54,359 nucleotides of DNA from Bacillus horti (GTDB taxonomy: Bacteria > Bacillota > Bacilli > Caldalkalibacillales > JCM-10596), in NCBI RefSeq assembly GCF_030813115.1, contig NZ_JAUSTY010000026.1, positions 1 to 54,359 of the forward strand. Direction: 5' to 3'. Below the pieces are notes generated by a model. It was not told where the DNA came from. It did not search any database and saw only the letters and a list, made by a program, of their open reading frames with translations. A program made the translations under genes and the position numbers. The stretch's first letter is position 1, and each line of letters begins with the position of its first letter. Positions 43,077 through 52,444 of the stretch are shown piece by piece.

Positions 43077-43847
43077 TCAGTCAATTTTAGTCCATAGACC
43101 ACTACCAAAAGTCTGAAAACCTACATCCGTTGTATTGATTTCTACAATGACAGATCCATCAGGATTTCCATTAGCAATTATGCCATCTAATTCACCGGAA
43201 AAATCCTTTAGTCTAGCCCAGTAGCCAATCAAGTCTACATGACCATCACTTCGATATGTTCCGGCTGCAATGTCTTTACCAACTATATAGATACCATCTC
43301 CAAATTCGGTAAGCAATTCGCCTTGGAAGTCGTCCTCAATTTTATACCAAAATCCACTGCCTTGAGTTTCAAAACCTATATCTGTATCTTTTATTTCAAC
43401 TATGGCAGATGATGACATAGGGTTTCCATTCGCTTTAATATCATCTAACTCACCACTGAATCCAGAAAGTCTGGCCCAGTAATAAATATCTCCTTCGCTT
43501 CTATATAGTCCGGGATCAATGTCAGTACCAACCATATAGGACCCTGAATCATATTTTTTAATAGATGTCTCTTCAACTTCTTGAACTCCTCCAACTTCTT
43601 CAACTTCTGAATCCTCTTGGATCTCTTGTTCAACTTGATCCTCTTCGTTCATTTCTTCTGTACGATCAGCGGATTGATCTTGTTGGGTTTCCCCGGTAGC
43701 TGGAGCTGGAACTGTGGTTGTAGTCTGCTGCTCTGAATCATCACTTCCGCTAGAGGCAATCGCAGCAATAACAATAATAGCAATTGCCCAAAACCACCAG
43801 TTCTTCCAGAATGACTTTTTTACTTTCCCAGATTCTTTTTCCGTCAA
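43077..43847 (-). CDS. Membrane-anchored protein with two copies of a YRSDG-YWARL domain
   Basis: The 256-aa protein has a basic N-terminus and one span at about residues 18-33, then an acidic low-complexity linker (about 40-95). Two repeats of about 65 residues follow, each with YxVGxDIxxGxYRS, YWARLxxFSGELD, IxANGNP and a VEIxxTDxGF-x-T-GSG-W ending. The start is TTG at 43847 with GGGGGAG eight bases upstream. It stands next to an integrase remnant, so it may be cargo of a lost prophage or island. I do not recognise a functional family. Confidence 0.7.
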   Translation of the reverse strand: MTEKESGKVKKSFWKNWWFWAIAIIVIAAIASSGSDDSEQQTTTTVPAPATGETQQDQSADRTEEMNEEDQVEQEIQEDSEVEEVGGVQEVEETSIKKYDSGSYMVGTDIDPGLYRSEGDIYYWARLSGFSGELDDIKANGNPMSSSAIVEIKDTDIGFETQGSGFWYKIEDDFQGELLTEFGDGIYIVGKDIAAGTYRSDGHVDLIGYWARLKDFSGELDGIIANGNPDGSVIVEINTTDVGFQTFGSGLWTKID

Positions 43848-44106
43848 TTTAAACTCCCCCTATAAAATTTTACAAAATAGGTTATTCCCCACTTGATAAA
43901 ATATTCCTTCTTTTTTACTTACATACACATAAGGTTTTTAAATTTTCTCCAATTTGGTAAACCGCAAGAAGGTTTTTGTGGATGATATTAAGAAAATCAC
44001 ATTATTATAGAAATATATGTTCCCCTTTTTAAGGAAAATGGTTATAATAGTAGCTAAAGACTTCGATCCATTTATAGACTTGTTCCGAAGAGGTGAGTAC
44101 ATCGTT

Positions 44107-44754
44107 ATGCGTAAAAAGAAACATAGCATTCAAGAGCCAGATTTACCGTATGAGCTCCTTCCTATAGCACTGGAGAGCGAGCATATCTCAAGCCATGCTT
44201 ATATTGAAAACGGAATAATCGAGAACATAGCGACACAGTTACGAGCAGATCATGTGGGCTTTAGTGAGCTTTATTTAAAAAGCGTTCAGCTTCAAGGATC
44301 ACAATTAAATGCCTCGAATTGGACGGATGTTATTTTTGAAAAATGTGATTTATCGAACGTCAAATTTAATCGCGCTCAGTTCAACCGGGTACGATTTGTA
44401 GATTGTAAAATGGTAGGAACAGACTTCGATGAAGCTGTATTTGCTGATGTTCAATTTGTTCAATGTCAGGGACAGTTATCGACGTGGAGTGTTTCGACTT
44501 GTAAGGATATGAGCTTTGAGGATTGTCAGCTTAAAAGTGCCAGCTTTTTTGAGGCAGTATTTGAACGTATCCAGTTCGGTAAATCTTACATAGATGATGT
44601 TCAATTTACGGGAACATCTTTAGCTGATGTGGACCTTAGTTTATGCCATTTCGATTCTATTCACGCCAGTGCTGGAGATTTAGTCGGAAGTGTCATTTCC
44701 CCTGAACAAGCAGTGGCTTTTGTCCAAGCCTTTGGTGTAAAGGTAAAGCAGTAG
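44107..44754 (+). CDS. Pentapeptide repeat protein
   Basis: The 215-aa protein has many A(D/N)LXX-type repeats, for example near residues 68-105 (LQGSQLNASNWTDVIFEKCDLSNVKFNRA) read as five-residue steps, which build a right-handed quadrilateral beta-helix. The ATG at 44107 has GAGGTGAG upstream. Some such proteins shield DNA gyrase, but no feature here shows that. A single gene. Confidence 0.8.
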   Translation: MRKKKHSIQEPDLPYELLPIALESEHISSHAYIENGIIENIATQLRADHVGFSELYLKSVQLQGSQLNASNWTDVIFEKCDLSNVKFNRAQFNRVRFVDCKMVGTDFDEAVFADVQFVQCQGQLSTWSVSTCKDMSFEDCQLKSASFFEAVFERIQFGKSYIDDVQFTGTSLADVDLSLCHFDSIHASAGDLVGSVISPEQAVAFVQAFGVKVKQ

Positions 44755-44854
44755 GAGTTAAATTGTTATTGAATGTAATTTTACTTGTAATTTGATTAGA
44801 GAAATAGGTCAATGAATGGATCTTTAGCCAAAGAGGCAAGAGGAGGAAAGTGTA

Positions 44855-45076
44855 ATGTCACAAATTAAATTTGAAATAGAGCAGACACTTGGCGTTCTAT
44901 CCGAGAGTGGAAAGGGCTGGACAAAAGAGCTAAACCTTATTAGCTGGAATGGTAGAGAGGCGAAATACGACCTTAGGGATTGGGATGCTGATCATGAGAA
45001 GATGGGGAAAGGTGTAACGCTAACCAAGGAAGAGTTAATCGCTTTAAGAGATCTTCTGAATCAGGCAGAGCTATAG
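44855..45076 (+). CDS. YdbC-family single-stranded nucleic acid-binding protein (PC4-like)
   Basis: The 73-aa protein has the pattern KGWTKELNLISWNGREAKYDLRDW and then a helix with LTKEELIALRDLL, as in YdbC/PC4 proteins that bind single-stranded DNA as dimers. The ATG at 44855 follows GAGGAGGAAAG. It has its own terminator downstream. Confidence 0.82.
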   Translation: MSQIKFEIEQTLGVLSESGKGWTKELNLISWNGREAKYDLRDWDADHEKMGKGVTLTKEELIALRDLLNQAEL

Positions 45077-45185
45077 GCTTCAGTTTGATTTGGAAGAAAT
45101 AACAAGGATTTTGACGTCCATAGTAGCTCGAATTATGTCGAATAACTACAAAAAGCGATAAGCTTTTTTTCATAACCTTTGTTTT

Positions 45186-45214
45186 GCACCCAACAGTGTT
45201 GGGTGCCTTTTTTG
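45186..45214 (+). terminator. Terminator of the YdbC-like gene
   Basis: GCACCCAAC pairs perfectly with GTTGGGTGC (9 bp, loop AGT) followed by CTTTTTTG. Confidence 0.9.
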
Positions 45215-45255
45215 TTACTTTTTTATGGCTAACCCTATTAGAAAGGTAATGCTGA

Positions 45256-46788
45256 TTATTTTTGCTTCCTGTCTTCTACTGTTTTTGGTTCATCGGTACG
45301 ATACCGTAATAAGCTAATTGGTGCACGTAAAACAAAATCTAACCAGTCTTTAAAGCGATATGGAGCGAGAGGAGATAAGTAATAACTACCAAAGCTTTTT
45401 AATCCGACTAGATGGATACTTATACAAATAAATGATAAGGTGATACCAAACAGTCCGAATAATCCTGCTGCTAGCATAATGGCAAAGCGTAGAATACGGA
45501 ATGTAATAGAGACACTGTAAGAAGGGATGGAGAAGGATGCTATAGCTGTAAGGGCTACCATAATAACCATAAAGGGGCTAACGATGCCCGCTCGTACGGC
45601 AGCGTCTCCTATAATGATACCCCCTACTATACCTACAGTTTGCCCAATCGGCCGAGGCAAACGATTCCCTGCTTCTCTTAAGAGCTCAAATGTGGCTTCC
45701 ATCAGCATAGCCTCAATTAAGGCTGGAAAAGGGATTCCTTCTCTAGACCCCGCGATAGACAAGGCTAGTTTCGTTGGAATCATCCCTTGGTGGTAGGACA
45801 CCATAGCAATGTAAAGAGCTGGTAAGAACAAGGAAATGAAAGCAGCAAAGAGACGGAGTAGGCGAATTAAGGAGCCGATCAACCAACGATCATAGTAATC
45901 CTCTGTAGATTTAAAAAATTGATGAAAGGTAATGGGGGCTATTAATGAAAAAGGAGTGCCTTCAACAAGAATAGCAACCTGCCCATTTAGAAGTCCTGCT
46001 ACTGTCTTATCAGGTCTTTCAGTATGATTAATTTGAGGAAATGGAGAAAGGACATTATCTTCAATCAACTGCTCAATGGATCCCGATTCGGAAATATCAT
46101 CCGTATCTATACATGCTAGACGATAGTGAAGCTCCTCAATTAATTCAGAGTTAGCCAGTCCATCTATATACAAAAGGGCAACACTCATTTTAGATCGTTT
46201 TCCTAGTACATTTGACTGCACGATTAAATCTGGACTTTTTATTCTTCTACGAAGCAGGGATATGTTTGTTTCTAAGGATTCTGTAAATCCATCTCTTGGT
46301 CCACGAATGACCACCTCGGTTTGTGGCTCTTCAATTCCTCTTTTCTCAAAGCCTTTTGACTCTATTGTGAATAACAAGCTAGCTCCATCTATGATCAATA
46401 GAGCGTCTCCTGAAAGGACGGGCAGTAAGGCTTCATCAAAAGAATGATGCATGGTAACAGACGCCGAAACCAAAAGCTCCTTAACGATCTCCTGGATGGC
46501 TGGAGGAGTATGGGGTAGATCAGCGCAGTAATGTTCTTCAGCTTGAATCAGAGGCTTTAGAATGGCTTGTTCCACAATCTGTTCATCAGTTAAGCTAGAG
46601 ATATAGAAGCAGCAAGCGGAGAGTTTTTTACCAATCTTAAAATCTCGCTGAATAAGATCATCGCTTTCCTTAAATATGTTTTTTATCGTAGTGACCGAAT
46701 CCTGAAGTTTGGTTGATAAAGGTTCATCTAGTTCATTTCTATTCACTCTATGCAGAATAGGACGTTTCTTCCGGAATTTATTGCCCAT
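45256..46788 (-). CDS. Spore germination receptor A subunit (GerA/GerKA family)
   Basis: The 510-aa protein has a large soluble N-terminal domain (about 1-270) and a C-terminal part with about five to six spans, as in GerAA-type proteins. The family segments LLNGQVAILVEGTPFSL and SREGIPFPALIEAMLME are present. It is the last gene of a receptor operon on this strand (small protein, B, C, A). In the known system the receptor sits in the inner spore membrane and responds to nutrients. Confidence 0.92.
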   Translation of the reverse strand: MGNKFRKKRPILHRVNRNELDEPLSTKLQDSVTTIKNIFKESDDLIQRDFKIGKKLSACCFYISSLTDEQIVEQAILKPLIQAEEHYCADLPHTPPAIQEIVKELLVSASVTMHHSFDEALLPVLSGDALLIIDGASLLFTIESKGFEKRGIEEPQTEVVIRGPRDGFTESLETNISLLRRRIKSPDLIVQSNVLGKRSKMSVALLYIDGLANSELIEELHYRLACIDTDDISESGSIEQLIEDNVLSPFPQINHTERPDKTVAGLLNGQVAILVEGTPFSLIAPITFHQFFKSTEDYYDRWLIGSLIRLLRLFAAFISLFLPALYIAMVSYHQGMIPTKLALSIAGSREGIPFPALIEAMLMEATFELLREAGNRLPRPIGQTVGIVGGIIIGDAAVRAGIVSPFMVIMVALTAIASFSIPSYSVSITFRILRFAIMLAAGLFGLFGITLSFICISIHLVGLKSFGSYYLSPLAPYRFKDWLDFVLRAPISLLRYRTDEPKTVEDRKQK

Positions 46789-46816
46789 AGTTTTTATTCA
46801 CCCACCCGTTATAAAG

Positions 46817-48019
46817 CTAATTGAGCTGTTCCTCCGTCATTGTATTTCTTATTTTAGTCTCAATTAAAACCTCGAAATCGGACTTCTGAAATTCCCCACC
46901 TTCAGCATCCCAATTCTCTTTAATCTCTAACCAATACGAGTTCTCTTCCTGCTTAATTTTCTGTCCAAAACCAAAGATATCATGGTGATAGTCTGTTTGC
47001 ATTTTTTGTATAATCGCAGTGACTTGCTCCTTTATTTTTCTCTCTACAGCAAGCTCAAGCTTATTTAATACATTGATACTCATAGGTATATGATCAAGCC
47101 AGCTTTCTCCAAAAGTACCTTCAACTGAAATGGAAACAGTAAAATGATTATTTTCGTTTCTTTTTTCATAGGAAATAGTAGAAGACATAGTAAAGGCTTC
47201 AAATACAAAATTAGCATCCTTTTCAAACTCCACCTCAAGGACCCCATTATTTGCTTCACCCATAATCCAATTGTAGCCTTCTACATCTGTTTCAGAGAGC
47301 CAGCCAAGCATAATGTTCGTTTTCCCATCAAAGACCGCTCCACCAGCAATTTTAAAGTCCGCACCACCCTCACTGCTTATTCTTGGAAGGACATAGCTTT
47401 CAGAGCGAACCAGTTTACTTGATAACTCACCAATCTCCACGTATTTAAGCATTTGCAGGGCAGCTGTATAGTTTTCATTAATATTTTTTATCGCTATAGC
47501 AGGAATTTCCTCAACCTGTAGCTTTTGCTCTAGTAAGGTCTTAGCTTCTCCTCGAGAAATCAGAATATGTACTCTTCGTCTCATTTCGTGATCTCTTAAA
47601 TACAGATCCACAAGATGGGCAATCATGCCTTTTTTGGCTAACTGCTCATTAATAATAATGGTTTGTAGATGCTCAGCATTGTTTTGCTTATTATTCCTTG
47701 TCACTGTATTTCTGCTAATTTTTAAATTAGTCATGCCCGTAGTCGTTATATTGATATAGGATTTCATTCCATTACCGTCCTCATTTTGGAGGCTTTTTGG
47801 TAAGGCCACCTGAAAGGTAGTTCGAAACATACGTTCACGGTCATGCTTCCCTATTTCTACTTTCCTTTCCTCACTCGTTTCTTCATCCTGATCCTGATCC
47901 TCAATGGGATCTAATCCCACTGCTAATAAAAATCCAATATCCTCAATTTCCGTACGATCCCAGCACCCTCCTAATAGGCAGAGGCAAAGTATACTAAACA
48001 ACAGTTTATAAAGGGGCAT
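46817..48019 (-). CDS. Spore germination receptor C subunit (Ger(x)C lipoprotein)
   Basis: The 400-aa lipoprotein has lipobox LLGGC with Cys19 followed by WDRTEIEDIGF, the typical Ger(x)C opening. The C-terminal domain includes the WLEIKENWDAEGGE region. The ATG at 48019 has AAGGAGGAG upstream. It lies between the B and A subunit genes. Confidence 0.92.
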   Translation of the reverse strand: MPLYKLLFSILCLCLLGGCWDRTEIEDIGFLLAVGLDPIEDQDQDEETSEERKVEIGKHDRERMFRTTFQVALPKSLQNEDGNGMKSYINITTTGMTNLKISRNTVTRNNKQNNAEHLQTIIINEQLAKKGMIAHLVDLYLRDHEMRRRVHILISRGEAKTLLEQKLQVEEIPAIAIKNINENYTAALQMLKYVEIGELSSKLVRSESYVLPRISSEGGADFKIAGGAVFDGKTNIMLGWLSETDVEGYNWIMGEANNGVLEVEFEKDANFVFEAFTMSSTISYEKRNENNHFTVSISVEGTFGESWLDHIPMSINVLNKLELAVERKIKEQVTAIIQKMQTDYHHDIFGFGQKIKQEENSYWLEIKENWDAEGGEFQKSDFEVLIETKIRNTMTEEQLN

Positions 48020-48031
48020 ATTTCTCCTCCT

Positions 48032-49135
48032 TTAATGGGTTAAGCTCTTGTTTCTCCATAAAGCCATATATCCTGCAGCGAGACCAAAGCAAATCAAGCA
48101 AATCCCTAAAAAACTGATTCGTTCTCCTAAGATAAACGCTTGTGTAATAGATTGAGGAAGGAAAGAAAGAAAATACGTGATAGCTGACACGAAAGCAATG
48201 AGCCATATTCGCTTGCTCTTCTTAAAAAACTGTTTTTGTAGAATGGTGTAGGTTAGCCATGTGGAAAGAGCCACTGTACTAAAAATCGTAATAATCCATA
48301 CTGTGATTAAAAGAGATTCCAAGCGTTCAAAAATTCCTCCCGCAATCTCCACTTCTTTGGCCAACTCTACAGTAGGAAAAACAATGATCTTAGTAGCTTC
48401 GACGCTAAAAACGGAAAAGCATAACAGAGTAACAATGAGATAGAGCAGAGCCAAAAAAGATAAACTCACATTTAAAGGAGCAGCCTTTAGACGATTTGCT
48501 CTCATATACGCCGCGAGGAAAAAAATAATCTCTAATCCTAAAAACGAAACACTGGATTCTTTTAAACCAAGGAGAATGGGTGTAACACCATTTGGCATAA
48601 TAGGGAGCAGCTCTCCTAAGCTAAAGTCCTTCATGTTTAATAAAACAATCCCAAACAGAACTAGGGTACATATAGGCACAAAGAGCAGGTTAAGGTGGAT
48701 CAACCCCTGAAGTCCTTTTGAGGTTGCATAAGCTACCGTAAGAAAAACGAGAGCCAGTATTATCTCTGTCGGGGTTTCAACCAATAAGTAAATTTTCACC
48801 ACAGTAGCTAGGACTCTACCCTCAAAAGCAATCACACCAAGGAAATATAGAACAAAAAGTATCCCAAACGTCATGGAGAGTAGCTTCCCATAAGGAGCGT
48901 ATTCCAATATTTGTAATATGTTCTTCTGAGGAAAGTGCTGAGCTAATCTGACGAAAAGGAGAATGATAAGCATAGCCAACAAGCTACTTATCAGAACAGA
49001 AATCCAGCCATCTGGGGTACCTAGTGCTTGCGCAAGCACCTTTGGTAAAGTCAGCACTCCAACCCCAAGAACCATTCCAATCAAAGTGATACATAGCTCT
49101 AACGGTGAAATTCTATAGGTCTCATCACTAAACAT
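48032..49135 (-). CDS. Spore germination receptor B subunit (GerKB-type permease)
   Basis: The 367-aa protein has about ten spans and belongs to the amino acid/polyamine transporter-like GerB family; it starts with ISPLELCITLIGMVLGVGVL. It is the likely germinant-binding subunit. The ATG at 49135 has AAAGGAAG upstream. Gene order in transcription is B, C, A, which differs from the common A, B, C or A, C, B. Confidence 0.92.
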   Translation of the reverse strand: MFSDETYRISPLELCITLIGMVLGVGVLTLPKVLAQALGTPDGWISVLISSLLAMLIILLFVRLAQHFPQKNILQILEYAPYGKLLSMTFGILFVLYFLGVIAFEGRVLATVVKIYLLVETPTEIILALVFLTVAYATSKGLQGLIHLNLLFVPICTLVLFGIVLLNMKDFSLGELLPIMPNGVTPILLGLKESSVSFLGLEIIFFLAAYMRANRLKAAPLNVSLSFLALLYLIVTLLCFSVFSVEATKIIVFPTVELAKEVEIAGGIFERLESLLITVWIITIFSTVALSTWLTYTILQKQFFKKSKRIWLIAFVSAITYFLSFLPQSITQAFILGERISFLGICLICFGLAAGYMALWRNKSLTH

Positions 49136-49161
49136 AGGCTTCCTTTCTTATGGGGATTTCA

Positions 49162-49359
49162 TTATTTTTTGCGTAAAGAATCAATGATCTCTTTTCTATT
49201 CTTTTGATTTTCGCCTTTCATCCATGGCAGTTCGACCAATCCCCTAATCCATTCAAACAACCAGTGTGAAAGGAGGATAATTGAAAAAATAGCTAGAGCC
49301 ATAATGAAGACGAAGGCTTTAGGTAAAAAACCCAAGCTATGCTGAAAGAATGTACCCAT
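49162..49359 (-). CDS. Small membrane protein at the head of the germination operon
   Basis: The 65-aa protein has one long hydrophobic stretch (about residues 13-33) and a basic C-terminus. The ATG at 49359 follows GGTGGGAT; an in-frame ATG 15 bases upstream is an alternative. It lies 26 bp before the B subunit gene and is read with it. Some germination receptor operons have a small D subunit, usually with two spans; that is the best guess, but this one seems to have a single span. Confidence 0.6.
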   Translation of the reverse strand: MGTFFQHSLGFLPKAFVFIMALAIFSIILLSHWLFEWIRGLVELPWMKGENQKNRKEIIDSLRKK

Positions 49360-49578
49360 TTTAATCCCACCCATGCATGGATATCATACAACTTGTTAGT
49401 GTGTCTGTTTAAGTATGAGGAGGAACCTCTCATTCTATTCATTTCAATATTTTTACAGTTCATAGTTATAAAAAAGAGCCAGCACATTTTGAACAAAGTC
49501 AAAAATAGCGTAGCTCAGATAGGCAACATGGTTTATTCAATGTTGACTAAATGATATAAAAAATAAGCTGACTCATAT

Positions 49579-50334
49579 TTACAAAGTCTGTTTCCTACCC
49601 TTAATCATTGATATGAAGAGATAGGTCCTATCATCCCATCGAAACGTTAATAGCGCTAATACGGCCCAAATACATGTGAAGATCATAAGTAAGCCAAGTG
49701 GTGCCAGCATACCTAAGCCATATTGACTTTGATATAAGCTCTGCATGAAGCTGTTCATCGGAAAAAGCTGTCCTATGACATAAATCCATTGCGGAGCTCC
49801 CTGTAAGCTATAGAACACCTCACTAGCAAAGATAATAGGGATAAACAGTAAATTGGAGAACATACTGATTTGCCCTTCATTTTTAGAAACGTTAGAAATA
49901 AAAAAGCCAAGGCAAGAAAAACACAATGTTCCAATAGCAAGAACAAGAAGAAGTCCTACAATACCACTTAGAGAAAAAGCTTGCTTAAGGAACAGAGCTC
50001 CAAATACGTAGACCGTAATATTAATAAGAATCCCTAAGACAGTCCTAGAGCCAGCAACAATGAGGATAAAAGCAAACGTAGGGAAGGGTGTAAGCCTAAT
50101 CAATTTATAAACACCCTGGCTTCTTTGCTGATGAACCTGAAAGGCAATACCTGATAAGCCCCAAAATAATGTACTAATGGCTAACGTCCCAAACAAAAGA
50201 GTCTGATGGTAAGCTACATCCATATATAATCCTAATCCAATGATTAATAGGACAGGGAGTAACAGGGAGTAGAACAGTGTAATTTTATCCTTAATCGATG
50301 TTACCAACATAGAACGAAATATTGTTCCTAGCAT
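49579..50334 (-). CDS. ABC-2 type permease
   Basis: The 251-aa protein has about six spans and an ABC-2 region; it starts MLGTIFRSMLVTSIKDK. It overlaps the ATPase gene by 7 bases. With the ATPase and PadR regulator it forms a three-gene exporter operon, probably for a toxic compound. Confidence 0.85.
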   Translation of the reverse strand: MLGTIFRSMLVTSIKDKITLFYSLLLPVLLIIGLGLYMDVAYHQTLLFGTLAISTLFWGLSGIAFQVHQQRSQGVYKLIRLTPFPTFAFILIVAGSRTVLGILINITVYVFGALFLKQAFSLSGIVGLLLVLAIGTLCFSCLGFFISNVSKNEGQISMFSNLLFIPIIFASEVFYSLQGAPQWIYVIGQLFPMNSFMQSLYQSQYGLGMLAPLGLLMIFTCIWAVLALLTFRWDDRTYLFISMIKGRKQTL

Positions 50335-51044
50335 GTAACCTCCTCCTTATTGGTTAGATGTAGATAGACATCTTCTAGGGATTCTACCTGATACGTAGCA
50401 CAAACCTCACTTGGCTGACCTTGAGCAACAATTCTTCCAGCGTTTATCATAGCAACCCGATCACTTAGCTTACTCACCTCATCCATATCATGTGAGGTGA
50501 GGACAATGGACACACCTTGCTCGGCTAGTTTACGTATTAAAGAATGGATCTCCAATCTTGATCTTGGATCTAACGCTGCTGTTGGCTCGTCTAAAAAGAG
50601 GAGCTCGGGCCTATGAACCATTGAGATAGCAATAGCCAGCCTTTTTTGCTGTCCTCCTGATAAACGGGAAGCGTCCGTATGCATGACTTCAGATAAACCA
50701 CAAACTTGTAATATGCTTTCACCCTCATGTCGAGTCAAATTCTTCTTGTATAATGCAGCGAAGAACCTTAGGTTTTCTAACGAGTTAAGTCCCGGAAAAA
50801 AGGGGGGCGATTGAAGCTGTACACCTATATGCTTCTGGTAGTTCTTATGCCAATAGGTCACCTCACCTGAATTGGGTAATCGCAGACCGACTAGCAGCTC
50901 CACCGTTGTCGATTTGCCAGCCCCATTAGGGCCAATCAATGCAAGGATCTCACCGTGGTTCACCTCCAAATGAATATCATTTACTACAGCCCTTGAGCCA
51001 TAGCGCTTGACGAGCCCCTTCGCAGATACTAATAATTGTTTCAT
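50328..51044 (-). CDS. ABC transporter ATP-binding protein
   Basis: This is a 238-aa ATPase with Walker A GPNGAGKSTT, signature LSGGQQKR, Walker B LLFLDEPTAALD and a switch histidine in LTSHDMDE. Its start overlaps the PadR stop by 4 bases. Its partner is the following ABC-2 permease. Confidence 0.9.
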   Translation of the reverse strand: MKQLLVSAKGLVKRYGSRAVVNDIHLEVNHGEILALIGPNGAGKSTTVELLVGLRLPNSGEVTYWHKNYQKHIGVQLQSPPFFPGLNSLENLRFFAALYKKNLTRHEGESILQVCGLSEVMHTDASRLSGGQQKRLAIAISMVHRPELLFLDEPTAALDPRSRLEIHSLIRKLAEQGVSIVLTSHDMDEVSKLSDRVAMINAGRIVAQGQPSEVCATYQVESLEDVYLHLTNKEEVTC

Positions 51045-51601
51045 CCTTTGCCTTCTCCTTTTCTGTTAGTCTGTTGAGCAAGAAGTAGTTCCTTTAATTT
51101 CGCTAAAAAGTCGAGCTGAATTCGGTAATGAGCATATATGTTTTCGAATGTAAGCAAAGCGAAGCTGTTTAGCTGTCCATACTCTTTTTTTAACTCCTCT
51201 CCATCTTTCATGTTTTTGTAGCTAGCTTCTATGGAGCTCTTTTGGAGATCTATAGCCTTTAAAGCATCCTCCACAGGTAGAGCCTCAATAAATGAGAGAG
51301 CCGTGTACATGCCTGTAGGGAAGAGCACAGATGAATCCTGAAGGGTAATTAGTAAGAGCTCTGTAAAGGCTTCCCTGCCTGCTGCTGTAATTTGATAGAC
51401 GGCTTTAGCCCGATTTCCCGTATGTCCAATCGATTCAATTTCAACAAGCCCCTCTTTGTCTAGCTTTTTCAAAGCATGATAAATAGAGCCAGGTAATATC
51501 CCCGCCCATTGATCTGTTTGGGACTGCTGAAGCAGCTGCTGCATTTCATAGCCAGTCATTGGCTTTAACGTGAGTAATCCTAATACCATTAAACGTGTCA
51601 T
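51041..51601 (-). CDS. PadR-family transcriptional regulator
   Basis: The 186-aa protein has an N-terminal winged helix (MVLGLLTLKPMTGYEMQQLL, then GSIYHALKKLDKEGLV and a beta wing) and a C-terminal PadR/Vir helical domain. The ATG at 51601 has GGAAGGAGC upstream. It heads the exporter operon and probably represses it from the palindrome inside its own promoter. Confidence 0.9.
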   Translation of the reverse strand: MTRLMVLGLLTLKPMTGYEMQQLLQQSQTDQWAGILPGSIYHALKKLDKEGLVEIESIGHTGNRAKAVYQITAAGREAFTELLLITLQDSSVLFPTGMYTALSFIEALPVEDALKAIDLQKSSIEASYKNMKDGEELKKEYGQLNSFALLTFENIYAHYRIQLDFLAKLKELLLAQQTNRKGEGKG

Positions 51602-51638
51602 GATGAGCTCCTTCCTTAATGGAAATAGTTACACCAAC

Positions 51639-51667
51639 ATTATATAATCAACGTTGACTATTTGCAA
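51639..51667 (-). promoter_or_regulatory. Promoter and operator of the PadR-ABC operon
   Basis: On the minus strand, TTGCAA and TATAAT are separated by 17 bp, a near-consensus sigma-A promoter. The spacer contains the 10-bp perfect palindrome TCAACGTTGA, a good candidate for the PadR operator. Confidence 0.7.
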
Positions 51668-51886
51668 GTAGATACATTAAATAGAAACCTCCCGATAAAA
51701 TAAACGTAGTAAATATTAAGAACAGAAATGAACTTTTTGAAAAAGCAGAAAAAATGTCGACATTTAGTGTAAGATGGAAGGAAGTCCTTAAGACTTCAGC
51801 ACCAATTGTAGGCCTAAAGCATCTAGAAAGCGGGTAAGAAAAGGAAGAGTAGGCTATTTTCTAGAAAAAGAGTTAAAAGGAGTGGA

Positions 51887-52441
51887 ATGATGGAATTTAT
51901 TATTATTGGAGCCGTAGTCCTTGTTGGTCTGTATTTAATCATTTCTTATAACAGGTTAATAAGTGTTCGAAACAGAGTACGAGAGTCCTTTCAAAGTATT
52001 GATGTATATTTACAACAGCGCTTTGATGCACTAACCCAAATTGCTGAAACTGTTGCAGCGTATTCTGATCACGAAAGAGGAACCTTGAAGGATATTACTC
52101 AGCTCAGACAATCGATCTACCCAGATATGCCCGAGGATCAAAAAATACAAATCTATAATGAGCTTGAGCGCACAGCAGCTACCATCAACGTAGAGAGGTA
52201 TCCAGAGCTTAAAGCTAATGAGAACTATATCCAGCTTCAACGCACCATAAATGATCTAGAAGAAAAGATCTCTGCAAGTCGCAGAACCTTCAACGCTAAT
52301 GTAACCAAATTTAATACGATGATTGAAACGATCCCCACAAACCTATTTGCTGGAATGATGGGCTTCCAAAGAAAAACCATGCTAGAAATTGATGATGCCA
52401 AGAAACAAGATGTTGATCTTAGAGGCATTCTAAGGGGGTAG
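51887..52441 (+). CDS. lemA: LemA-family membrane protein
   Basis: The 184-aa protein has one N-terminal span (about residues 2-21) followed by the LemA helical domain with YNRLISVRNRVRES and DVYLQQRFDALTQIAE. Two ATGs in a row (51887, 51890) follow AAAAGGAGT. Cellular role is unclear in bacteria. The DUF3137 gene follows after 3 bases, a frequent pairing. Confidence 0.9.
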   Translation: MMEFIIIGAVVLVGLYLIISYNRLISVRNRVRESFQSIDVYLQQRFDALTQIAETVAAYSDHERGTLKDITQLRQSIYPDMPEDQKIQIYNELERTAATINVERYPELKANENYIQLQRTINDLEEKISASRRTFNANVTKFNTMIETIPTNLFAGMMGFQRKTMLEIDDAKKQDVDLRGILRG

Positions 52442-52444
52442 ACA

